Positions 7,906-13,746 of a stretch of 13,746 nucleotides of DNA are shown here, one piece after another. The stretch is from Rhodospirillaceae bacterium (GTDB lineage Bacteria > Pseudomonadota > Alphaproteobacteria > Micavibrionales > Micavibrionaceae). Numbering within the stretch: the stretch's first letter is position 1; every line of letters begins with the position of its first letter. A model generated the notes under the pieces. The model was not told where the DNA came from. It saw only the letters and a program-made list of their open reading frames with translations, and did no database searches. The translations under genes were made by a program, and so were the position numbers. The stretch covers positions 1 to 13,746 of the forward strand of contig DMIT01000023.1 in NCBI GenBank assembly GCA_003452275.1, given 5' to 3'.

Positions 7906-9453
7906 TTAAGCCGCTTTCTCCTCCACCAAACGCGGGAAGACACCTTGCGGTTGATCAATCACCGTTCCGACCTTTAAGGCATGCGCCGAAGAGATAAAGG
8001 AAAAATCGCGCTCTTTTGCTCCGATTTTCAATTGATCGAGCATTTTGGCAGCACTGTCCGGCATCACTGGCTGAATCATCAGCGCAAGGCAGCGAATGGT
8101 CTCGCACAACACATATAAAACAGTGTTCATGCGCACAGTGTCCGTTTTCTTCAATGCCCATGGTGCCTCGACATCAATATAAACGTTTGCGGCATTCACA
8201 ACATCCCAGATGGCTTCGAGTGCTTTGTTGAATTTTTGCAGATCGAGTTCGACACGCACCATCTGCAACATCTCAGCTTGAGCTTTTTGCAAAAGTGCTT
8301 TGTCATTTTCGGTGAAAGCCGACGGTGACGGAATCGCTGCTTCACAATTTTTATAGATGAATGACAATGTCCGTTGAGCCAGATTCCCTAACCCGTTCGC
8401 TAGATCGGAATTAATCCGCGCCAAGGCATTCGCATGAGAAAAGTCACCATCATTTCCGAACGGCACTTCACGGAGCAAAATAAACCTTGTCGCATCCAAC
8501 CCAAATTTTTCTAACAATGCATATGGTGAAATAACATTGCCTAGAGACTTGGACATCTTTTCGCCTTCAACCGTCCACCATCCATGCGCAAACACACGTT
8601 TTGGCGGCTCAATGCCCGCAGCCATCAAAAACGCAGGCCAGTAGACAGCATGGAAACGCAGAATATCTTTTGCCATCATGTGAATATTTGCAGGCCAGAA
8701 TTCCGACATATTATTCGGGTACCCCGCAACAGTCAGATAGTTGGTCAGGGCGTCAATCCACACATACATAACGTGTTTTTCATTCCCCGGGACAGGAACT
8801 CCCCAATCAAATGTTGTGCGGGATACAGATAAATCTTTTAACCCGCTTCTGACGAAACTTTTGACTTCGTTAAAACGGGTTTCCGGCATCACAAAATCAG
8901 GATGTGCGGCATAAAAATCCAACAACTTATCACCCCATGCCGACAAGCGGAAGAAATAGCTTTCCTCTTCCATCCATTCGACCTCTGCTCCTGATGGGCC
9001 GATTTTCTTACCGTTCGGGCCGTCACGCAGTTCATCTTCGGCATAATACGCCTCGTCGCGTACAGCATACCATCCGGCATATTTATCCAGATAAATCTCG
9101 CCACGTTCAACCAATACATTCCACAAATGCTGACACGCTTTAATATGGCGTTCTTCGGTTGTGCGAATAAAATCATCATTCGAGAAATTCATAGCACTGC
9201 ATAAACCTCGGAAATTTTGAGACACTTTGTCAGTCAATTCCTGTGGGGTCATACCCAACTTGTCGGCAGACTGCTTTATTTTCATCCCGTGTTCATCCGT
9301 GCCGGTCGCAAATAAAACATTGTACCCGTCCAGACGTTTGAACCGCGCCAGCACATCGCAGGCCAACGTACTATAGGCATGCCCCATATGCGGCACATCG
9401 TTCACATAGTAAATCGGGGTCGTAATGTAGTAATTCTTTTTATCATCTGGCAT
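7906..9453 (-). CDS. metG: Methionyl-tRNA synthetase, short zinc-free type
   Basis: MetG charges tRNA-Met with methionine in the cytosol. The 515-residue class I synthetase has the Rossmann-fold start YYITTPIYYVNDVPHMGHAYST with the HxGH signature at residues 22-25, TGTDEHG at 51-56, and KMSKS at 299-303. In the connective region, where many MetRS carry paired zinc-binding cysteines, this protein reads YAGWYAVRDEAYYAEDEL (125-142), without cysteines; this is the zinc-free variant known from alphaproteobacteria and mitochondria. It has the anticodon-binding helical domain but no C-terminal EMAP/dimerisation extension, which fits its length. The ATG has an AGAAAG-like ribosome binding site. The downstream neighbours common in alphaproteobacteria (TatD nuclease, metallo-hydrolase) are absent here. 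Confidence 0.97.
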   Translation of the reverse strand: MPDDKKNYYITTPIYYVNDVPHMGHAYSTLACDVLARFKRLDGYNVLFATGTDEHGMKIKQSADKLGMTPQELTDKVSQNFRGLCSAMNFSNDDFIRTTEERHIKACQHLWNVLVERGEIYLDKYAGWYAVRDEAYYAEDELRDGPNGKKIGPSGAEVEWMEEESYFFRLSAWGDKLLDFYAAHPDFVMPETRFNEVKSFVRSGLKDLSVSRTTFDWGVPVPGNEKHVMYVWIDALTNYLTVAGYPNNMSEFWPANIHMMAKDILRFHAVYWPAFLMAAGIEPPKRVFAHGWWTVEGEKMSKSLGNVISPYALLEKFGLDATRFILLREVPFGNDGDFSHANALARINSDLANGLGNLAQRTLSFIYKNCEAAIPSPSAFTENDKALLQKAQAEMLQMVRVELDLQKFNKALEAIWDVVNAANVYIDVEAPWALKKTDTVRMNTVLYVLCETIRCLALMIQPVMPDSAAKMLDQLKIGAKERDFSFISSAHALKVGTVIDQPQGVFPRLVEEKAA

Positions 9454-9559
9454 TTCAAATTCTTTCTGTTGGTCTATACTTATAGCAATTTCTGGCTATT
9501 TTTCCAGCAGAAAGCTGGACAACTTGCTTTAAAACCGCGCAATAATAAATTCGCAAATT
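9454..9559 (-). promoter_or_regulatory. metG upstream region with paired hairpins
   Basis: The 106 bases upstream of metG hold two adjacent inverted repeats, read on the minus strand: TCCAGC/GCTGGA with a TTTCT loop (9503-9519) and ATAGC/GCTAT with an eight-base loop (9482-9499). The first loop is complementary to AGAAA in the second. A CTATAA/TATAAG element at about 9477-9483 could be a -10 box, but no good -35 fits it. Whether the hairpins lie in the RNA leader or upstream of transcription is undecided. Confidence 0.35.
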
Positions 9560-10384
9560 TTATGGTTTTGGCATCTGTGGGGTCATTAAAAATCCCACTT
9601 GCCCATATTGCGTAATGCTGGGTGATGAGACATGAACACATACTTGCTGGCGTACAAACGGATCCGATAAATCCTCTCCCAACTGCCCTTTGGTAATCAT
9701 CAAATCGCCAATTTTATTTTCAATCATTGGCAATGTTTTTGCCAACTTAACCAGTTTTAAAAAATCCTCATGTTGAACTTGCTGTGTTTTTTTCTTTCGT
9801 TCAATCATGCTCAACATATTCCATGTTTCGTCTGATAATATGCCATCATAAACCCTGAATGTTGCAAATGCAGCGGCCCAATGAATAGAAAGAATCGTAT
9901 TATCAATATGCAGTTCTGGTGATCTTCCCTGACCACCTTGCGGTGTGAATAATGTAAATCCGCGCATTGCCTCAAATGGACGATCAATCGTATATTGATA
10001 ATAGATGCGAATAAACAAGTCACGAATAGCATTGCATTTGTCGGTAAATAGTGAAGCATCCATATCATTTAATCTGATATTCGCGGAAATAGCCTCATCT
10101 TTAATATCTTTCTCACTGACATAATTCGAATGAACCACTTTGCCTGATGATCGTCTTTGTCGTTCCTCGCTTTCATCGTACCAATATTTGTCTGCCAGTT
10201 CTGCATCCTGCAATATAGATATACGACTTGCATCCATATGAAGCGCATCATGACGCACCACAACAGCACACGTAAAACTACGCTTTAATAATGGCACAAT
10301 ATGCTCTTCCCGACTGGCAATCGGATATGCTTCTGTGGCGGTCATATATTGCGGCCGCCAGTTTGATAGAACTTGCTCGCTCAT
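9560..10384 (-). CDS. Protein of unknown function with HxD...H pattern
   Basis: I do not recognise this 274-residue protein with certainty. The chosen start is the ATG at 10384; a longer frame begins four codons upstream but at TTG with no ribosome binding site. It has no signal peptide or membrane segment, so it is probably cytosolic. Towards the C-terminal half it has GFTLFTPQGGQGRSPELHIDN (HxD at 165-167 counted from this ATG), followed about 90 residues later by GDLMITKGQ and VCVHVSSPS. The order of HxD, GDxxxxKG and VHxS elements is reminiscent of DUF1826-type proteins and of HxD...H iron-binding beta-barrel folds, but this is only a resemblance. A charged helix (IERKKKTQQVQHEDFLKLVKLAK) lies between. 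The gene is richer in A+T than its neighbours and has its own promoter candidate downstream of the ettA terminator. Confidence 0.75.
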   Translation of the reverse strand: MSEQVLSNWRPQYMTATEAYPIASREEHIVPLLKRSFTCAVVVRHDALHMDASRISILQDAELADKYWYDESEERQRRSSGKVVHSNYVSEKDIKDEAISANIRLNDMDASLFTDKCNAIRDLFIRIYYQYTIDRPFEAMRGFTLFTPQGGQGRSPELHIDNTILSIHWAAAFATFRVYDGILSDETWNMLSMIERKKKTQQVQHEDFLKLVKLAKTLPMIENKIGDLMITKGQLGEDLSDPFVRQQVCVHVSSPSITQYGQVGFLMTPQMPKP

Positions 10385-10421
10385 TACAAATACCAACTTT
10401 AAAAAATTTCAATGTAATTAA

Positions 10422-10450
10422 GACATACAAAAACGAACATTTTATGTCAA
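10422..10450 (-). promoter_or_regulatory. Promoter candidate for the unknown gene
   Basis: On the minus strand a perfect TTGACA (10445-10450) is followed after 17 bases by TATGTC (10422-10427), which would start transcription about 30 bases before the ATG at 10384. The -35 is consensus; the -10 matches TATAAT at only three positions. It directly follows the ettA terminator, so this gene is likely transcribed separately. Confidence 0.45.
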
Positions 10451-10451
10451 C

Positions 10452-10476
10452 AAAAACCCCGCACATCGGCGGGGTT
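10452..10476 (-). terminator. Intrinsic terminator of ettA
   Basis: Minus strand: AACCCCGC, six-base loop, GCGGGGTT (stem 10455-10476, perfect 8 bp, GC-rich), running into a T-tract TTTTTG (opposite the A run at 10452-10456). It begins about ten bases after the ettA stop, the expected position for a rho-independent terminator. Confidence 0.9.
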
Positions 10477-10485
10477 CTTCGGTTT

Positions 10486-12171
10486 TTATGCTGCTTTCGT
10501 CAACGGGCGGTATTTAATGCGGTGGGGAGTATCCGCATCCAGCCCCAAACGTTTCTTACGATCAGCTTCGTAGTCTTCATAGTTGCCTTCGAAATAGACG
10601 ACCTGTGAATCCCCTTCGAATGCAATGATATGGGTTGCCAGACGGTCGAGGAACCATCTATCGTGCGAGATAACCACAACGCAACCCGGGAAATTCTCGA
10701 GTGCTTCTTCAAGCGCTGACAATGTTTCGGTATCCAGATCGTTGGTCGGTTCGTCAAGGAGCAGGACGTTTGCTTCTTCTTTAAGCATCTTGGCCAAGTG
10801 AACGCGGTTACGCTCCCCTCCCGATAACTGCCCCATTTTCTTTTGCTGGTCTGTTCCCTTGAAGTTAAAGGACCCGACATAGGCGCGGGATGAAATTTCA
10901 ATCTTGCCCATTTTCAGGAGGTCGTTCCCACCGGAGATTTCTTCCCAGATGGTTTTATTGTCATCCAGCTTGTCACGGCTTTGATCGACATAACCCAGCT
11001 TCACAGTATCACCAACACGGAAATCGCCGCTATCCGGTTTTTCAAGGCCGGTAATCATTTTGAACAGAGTGGATTTCCCAGCGCCGTTTGGCCCGATCAC
11101 CCCGACAATTCCCCCCGGTGGCAATTTGAACGAGAAATTCTCGATCAATAAACGGTCACCGAATGCTTTGGAAATTTCCGTTGCCTCGACAACCAAATTC
11201 CCCAAACGTGGCGGAACTGGAATAGCAATTTGTGAACGTTGGACGGTTTGTGTTTCGCTTTCCAACAACATTTGTTCATAGGCAGCAATACGCGCTTTGG
11301 ATTTCTTACGGCGCGCCTCAACCCCTTTGCGCACCCATTCCAACTCGCTATCAAGCGTCTTCTGACGGGAAGCTTCGGATTTCGCCTCTTGTTCCAGACG
11401 TTTGCGTTTCTGGTCGAGGTAGGACGTATAATTGCCCTCGTACGGAATCCCTGTCCCGCGGTCAAGCTCCAGAATCCATCCGGTGACGTTATCAAGGAAA
11501 TATCTGTCGTGGGTGACCATGACGACCGTTCCTTTATAATCCAGCAGGAAGCGTTGCAGCCATGCAACCGATTCCGCGTCCAGATGGTTGGTCGGTTCGT
11601 CTAACAGCAACAAGTCTGGTTTCTCAAGGAGCAAACGGCAAAGCGCCACACGGCGTTTTTCCCCACCCGATAATTTATCGACCGGAGAATCCGCAGGCGG
11701 ACAACGAAGGGCTTCGAGCGCGATTTCAACATGGCGTTCCAGATCCCAGCCATCCACGGCCTCGATCTTTTCCTGAAGCGTGCCCATTTCCTCGGTCAGC
11801 GCGTCAAAATCCGCGCCCTCCTCGCACATTTCCAGACCGATGGCATTATAACGCGCCACCATATCGCTGATCGGCTTCAACGCCACCATGACGTTTTCAA
11901 GCACGTTCTTGGAATTATCCAATTGCGGTTCCTGCGCCAGATAACCGACACGGGCTTTCTTATCGGCAAAAGCCTCGCCCACGAATTCGCTATCAATACC
12001 GGCCATCACTTTGAGCAAGCTAGATTTACCGGAACCGTTCGGCCCCAAAACCCCGATTTTCACGCCCGGCAAAAAGCTCAGCGTAATATTGTTCAAAACC
12101 GTTTTCCCACCCGGGTAGGTTTTGCTGACTCCGTTCATGACGTAAACATATTGATAACCGGCCATATCCAT
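10486..12171 (-). CDS. ettA: Energy-dependent translational throttle protein EttA (ABC-F)
   Basis: EttA is a soluble ABC-F ATPase that binds the ribosomal E site and gates entry into elongation according to ATP/ADP level. The 561-residue protein has two ABC domains: Walker A at 43-50 (GPNGSGKS) and 360-367 (GPNGAGKS), signatures LSGGE at 167-171 and 449-453, Walker B with Asp191-Glu192 and Asp473-Glu474, and switch His221 and His503. The arm insertion of about 45 residues in the first domain (around 95-140) and the charged inter-domain linker (255-305, coiled coil) fit EttA. There is no membrane domain. AAGGAAAG precedes the ATG; Met4 (MAGYQY) is a possible alternative start. The C-terminal RIKYRP tail matches EttA. 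Other ABC-F paralogues (Uup, YheS) are less likely by length and sequence. Confidence 0.95.
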   Translation of the reverse strand: MDMAGYQYVYVMNGVSKTYPGGKTVLNNITLSFLPGVKIGVLGPNGSGKSSLLKVMAGIDSEFVGEAFADKKARVGYLAQEPQLDNSKNVLENVMVALKPISDMVARYNAIGLEMCEEGADFDALTEEMGTLQEKIEAVDGWDLERHVEIALEALRCPPADSPVDKLSGGEKRRVALCRLLLEKPDLLLLDEPTNHLDAESVAWLQRFLLDYKGTVVMVTHDRYFLDNVTGWILELDRGTGIPYEGNYTSYLDQKRKRLEQEAKSEASRQKTLDSELEWVRKGVEARRKKSKARIAAYEQMLLESETQTVQRSQIAIPVPPRLGNLVVEATEISKAFGDRLLIENFSFKLPPGGIVGVIGPNGAGKSTLFKMITGLEKPDSGDFRVGDTVKLGYVDQSRDKLDDNKTIWEEISGGNDLLKMGKIEISSRAYVGSFNFKGTDQQKKMGQLSGGERNRVHLAKMLKEEANVLLLDEPTNDLDTETLSALEEALENFPGCVVVISHDRWFLDRLATHIIAFEGDSQVVYFEGNYEDYEADRKKRLGLDADTPHRIKYRPLTKAA

Positions 12172-12198
12172 TCTTTCCTTTTTAAATCTGATATGGGC

Positions 12199-12227
12199 GT
12201 TTTAGCGCAACTTCACCTTTTCGCCAA
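12199..12227 (-). promoter_or_regulatory. Promoter candidate for ettA
   Basis: In the 76-base gap between the regulator's stop and ettA, the minus strand has TTGGCG (12222-12227), 17 bases, then TAAAAC (12199-12204). Each box matches consensus at four of six positions. Transcription would begin roughly 20 bases before the ettA ATG, leaving room for the AAGGAAAG ribosome binding site. No terminator is evident after the regulator gene, so read-through from it is also possible. Confidence 0.35.
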
Positions 12228-12247
12228 GGATTTTGCTCAGAGTATGC

Positions 12248-12877
12248 TTAAAATCGATTGGCATTTGTCCATAGAAATTCGAATTGACCTCTAAATGTTT
12301 CACTTAATGGCTTATTCCTGATAATTAATGTCTCGCGCAAGTTCCAATTTGTAAAGGCCACCCTGTCTTGATAAACTGTATAGGCAATCTTTCCCAATAT
12401 GTCCGGTGATAACCATCTGTAATTTTCTGAATGATGGGCAAAAGCTTTATAACCAGCACAGGTTAAGACCCGCTCATTAAACCCCACATGTTTCATCCGG
12501 CTATAATAGCGCTCAGCTTGCGCAGGATCGAAACTATTAAACATTTTTTCATCTGGATTACAGCACAATAGCTGGTCTTCCTTATGTTGGAAAGAAATCA
12601 GAATATCGTCAATCATGCGGGATAGAAACTCTTTGCCTTCTATACGAATTGTTTCAAAAACATCCTCACGCAATTCCACTCCCTTTTGTCCGCGAAACTT
12701 TATACCCGCATTTTCGCAAGCAGCCTTAATAGCACTAAGTGAGCTTAGGCGTGCTTCCCCTGTATCATTTTCAATCTTATTAATAGCATTCAAATGAAGC
12801 CCACTCACATCAGCCAATTCCGATTGTGTCCAATCAAGTAATGCCCTTGCAGCTTTAATTTGTTTTGAAGAAATCAT
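12248..12877 (-). CDS. XRE-type HTH regulator with TrmB-like C-terminal effector segment
   Basis: This 209-residue protein begins with a Cro/C1-type helix-turn-helix (IKAARALLDWTQSELADVSGLHLNAINKIENDTGEARLSSLSAIKAACENAGI, about residues 6-58), so it should bind DNA. The first ATG at 12877 is preferred; a TTG three codons upstream is in frame but has no ribosome binding site. The long C-terminal part (about 75-209) ends with a segment reading IAYTVYQDRVAFTNWNLRETLIIRNKPLSETFRGQFEFLW, which resembles the VYGDKVAI...I-N...A..FR..FE.LW ending of TrmB-like sugar-responsive regulators and related PLD-like sensor domains. Two adjacent cysteines (C104-C105) lie in the region between. It is divergent from the lipoprotein gene with a 100-base shared promoter region. 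The gene is A+T richer than ettA. DNA binding is secure; ligand and targets are unknown. Confidence 0.85.
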   Translation of the reverse strand: MISSKQIKAARALLDWTQSELADVSGLHLNAINKIENDTGEARLSSLSAIKAACENAGIKFRGQKGVELREDVFETIRIEGKEFLSRMIDDILISFQHKEDQLLCCNPDEKMFNSFDPAQAERYYSRMKHVGFNERVLTCAGYKAFAHHSENYRWLSPDILGKIAYTVYQDRVAFTNWNLRETLIIRNKPLSETFRGQFEFLWTNANRF

Positions 12878-12925
12878 TTTAGCCAATCTATAAATATGAA
12901 TTAATCACATTACAGTATCAAATAT

Positions 12926-12954
12926 TTTATATATTTTCCAGTTTTTGCTATCAA
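12926..12954 (-). promoter_or_regulatory. Promoter of the XRE regulator
   Basis: Minus strand: TTGATA (12949-12954), 17 bases, TATAAA (12926-12931), a good sigma-70-type promoter giving a leader of about 40 bases. A second TTGATA/CATATT pair with the same 17-base spacing lies closer to the gene (12893-12921) and would give an almost leaderless transcript. Confidence 0.6.
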
Positions 12955-12958
12955 TAGC
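12947..12958. promoter_or_regulatory. Inverted repeat, possible operator
   Basis: GCTAT-CA-ATAGC is a 12-base palindrome that covers the -35 box of the regulator promoter and lies 20 bases before the lipoprotein start codon. Position in the divergent region fits an autoregulatory operator for the XRE protein; this is inference from location alone. Confidence 0.35.
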
Positions 12959-12977
12959 CATAACAAAGGAGACTCAT

Positions 12978-13475
12978 ATGAATTTTGTTCATGGCTTTAT
13001 TAAGCAACACCCTATCTTATCAGCACTAAATCTTATCAGCACTGTAAGTACCGCAGCATTAATGGCATCTTGTACGCCCCCCTCTCCTGCCGAATTACAG
13101 CTTATGCCCACAGGGGATCTTTCGGTAAAGACCAAAGAAAGCACTTTATATTGTTCAATGGATGGCCATCGTGGCACTGAATTTTTCAAAGAAGGAGATA
13201 TACTTAGGGTTATATTTAAAAAAAATGCAGATCAAGTGCATGGTGACTTAGAATATAAGACACCGCGACACCTCTATAATTCCAAGGCTATGCGCGAAGG
13301 GACACAGATGATGTATGATTTTGACTCATTGGGAACAATTAATGCGGCGATAACGACACAAAACGGAGATATTTTCTATGGATTTAGGGGGGATAATTAT
13401 ACGTATCTTCAAGAGGACATACAATTCTCTATCCAAAAGTGCGAGATGTACATTAAGCGATATATGCAACCCTAG
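12978..13475 (+). CDS. Putative lipoprotein of unknown function
   Basis: The 165-residue product starts at the ATG at 12978, set by a strong AAAGGAG (12965-12971) six bases upstream; an in-frame TTG eleven codons earlier is rejected. The N-terminus has a weakly basic region, a hydrophobic stretch of about 20 residues, and LMAS-Cys32, a plausible lipobox though Met at -3 is unusual, followed by a Pro/Ser linker (TPPSP). After it comes a mixed alpha/beta-looking domain with only two further cysteines, Cys59 and Cys155, near its two ends, which could form a disulfide in the periplasm. No known motif is recognised. It is transcribed away from the XRE regulator and towards the tRNA-Gly gene, and it is A+T rich like the regulator, so the pair may have arrived together. 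Confidence 0.72.
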   Translation: MNFVHGFIKQHPILSALNLISTVSTAALMASCTPPSPAELQLMPTGDLSVKTKESTLYCSMDGHRGTEFFKEGDILRVIFKKNADQVHGDLEYKTPRHLYNSKAMREGTQMMYDFDSLGTINAAITTQNGDIFYGFRGDNYTYLQEDIQFSIQKCEMYIKRYMQP

Positions 13476-13509
13476 TGCTGGAGAATCGTCTTAACCTATC
13501 AATAATATC

Positions 13510-13547
13510 AATTTGAGTTCAAATTTCAGATTTTTGACAAAAAAATC
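13510..13547. repeat. Two adjacent AT-rich inverted repeats after the lipoprotein gene
   Basis: AATTTGA-GT-TCAAATT (13510-13525) and GATTTTT-GACAA-AAAAATC (13529-13547) lie side by side, about 35 bases after the lipoprotein stop. The first is followed by a T run (13531-13535), so on the plus strand it might act as a weak terminator; both stems are almost all A-T pairs and the first has a two-base centre, so efficiency is doubtful. TTTGAGTTC recurs at 13590-13598. Confidence 0.4.
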
Positions 13548-13578
13548 AAAAAAAGTGAAAGAAGTTTCGTCAACCCCA

Positions 13579-13607
13579 TTGTCAAACTGTTTGAGTTCGG
13601 TTACATA
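13579..13607 (+). promoter_or_regulatory. Promoter candidate for tRNA-Gly
   Basis: TTGTCA (13579-13584), 17 bases, TACATA (13602-13607). Transcription would start around 13614, a short leader ahead of the mature tRNA at 13622. Both boxes match consensus well and the spacing is optimal. Confidence 0.55.
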
Positions 13608-13621
13608 ATGGCAACCACAAA

Positions 13622-13695
13622 GCGGGTGTAGCTTAGTGGTAAAGCTCCAGCCTTCCAAGCTGGCTATGAGGGTTCGATTCCCTTCACCCGCTCCA
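13622..13695 (+). tRNA. trnG: tRNA-Gly, anticodon UCC
   Basis: The 74-base sequence folds as a full cloverleaf: acceptor GCGGGTG pairs with CACCCGC, the anticodon stem is CCAGC/GCTGG (13647-13651 with 13659-13663), and the loop CTTCCAA gives anticodon TCC (13654-13656), reading GGA/GGG. The T-arm has GGTTCGATTCC. Discriminator base is T (13692), and the CCA end is encoded in the DNA (13693-13695). Identity as glycine follows from the anticodon and from the acceptor GCGGG, usual for tRNA-Gly. Confidence 0.97.
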
Positions 13696-13714
13696 TTTTT
13701 CAAATTTAGAATTT

Positions 13715-13746
13715 ATGACCAAAGAAACCGAAAACTGGATCAAATG
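13715..13746 (+). CDS. Possible start of a further gene, cut by the window edge
   Basis: An ATG 19 bases after the tRNA opens a frame of ten codons (MTKETENWIK) to the end of the window. No Shine-Dalgarno sequence is visible upstream. The charged residues are plausible for a real N-terminus but too few to identify a family. Confidence 0.3.
   Translation, partial: MTKETENWIK

Noticed and set aside
9503..9519. Hairpin upstream of metG as an intrinsic terminator of the unknown gene
   Set aside because: On the minus strand the stem is followed by an A run instead of a T run, and on the plus strand there is no gene leading into it.
10382..10396. TTG start adding four residues to the unknown protein
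   Set aside because: The first ATG is at 10384 and no ribosome binding site supports the TTG; the same reasoning rejects the TTG at 12886 for the regulator and at 12945 for the lipoprotein.
11731..12294. 187-residue plus-strand frame opposite the start of ettA
   Set aside because: It overlaps the first ABC domain of ettA in antisense and runs into the regulator gene; its composition is an artefact of the conserved coding strand.
13491..13703. Minus-strand 70-residue frame beginning GAGEGNRTLIASLEGWSFTTKLHP after its first residues
   Set aside because: It is the antisense translation of the tRNA-Gly gene, a well-known spurious protein in databases. No independent start signal is seen.
13622..13746. 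tRNA-Gly as an attachment site for an integrated element
   Set aside because: No second copy of the tRNA 3' end and no integrase are visible, and the atypical genes lie on the 5' side rather than the usual 3' side. The sequence beyond 13695 is too short to judge.
1..13746. CRISPR array, insertion sequence, phage or toxin-antitoxin locus
   Set aside because: I saw no regularly spaced direct repeats, no transposase or integrase motifs, and no adjacent small toxin partner for the XRE protein; its neighbour is a putative lipoprotein in the opposite direction.

Overview
The window looks like a stretch of alphaproteobacterial chromosome. This rests on the cell-elongation block mreC-mreD-mrdA-rodA, TadE/TadG-type genes of the kind common in that class, a short methionyl-tRNA synthetase without zinc-knuckle cysteines, and EttA. 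Base composition is moderate in the housekeeping genes and visibly richer in A+T in three unrecognised or accessory genes. I cannot name the genus; a Rhodospirillales- or Micavibrio-like relative is only a guess.

Layout, left to right. 1-834 (+): 3' part of a HI0933/YhiN-type flavoprotein gene, whose stop codon directly abuts the convergent stop of rodA. 835-5228 (-): a tight operon reading mreC, mreD, mrdA (PBP2), rodA, the elongasome parts that insert peptidoglycan along the lateral wall. mreB, normally just upstream of mreC, is not there. 5376-7770 (-): three genes reading TadE-like, TadE-like pseudopilin, TadG-like VWA protein, with overlapping or closely spaced ends and no other tad genes in the window. 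7906-9453 (-): metG. 9560-10384 (-): an unrecognised protein with an HxD...H pattern. 10486-12171 (-): ettA with a clear intrinsic terminator. 12248-12877 (-): an XRE-type regulator with a C-terminal effector-like domain, divergent from 12978-13475 (+), a putative lipoprotein. 13622-13695 (+): tRNA-Gly(UCC), followed by the possible start of another gene at the right edge.

Functionally, most of the window is core: wall synthesis, translation (metG, ettA, tRNA-Gly) and a small surface/secretion module. The less ordinary material is the AT-rich set (unknown protein, regulator and lipoprotein) flanking ettA, and the Tad trio where mreB would be expected. I see no CRISPR array, insertion sequence, integrase or phage gene, and no intergenic stretch over about 150 bases. 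The best candidate for something undescribed is the regulator/lipoprotein pair, but that is inference from layout and promoter-region structure, not from a recognised system.
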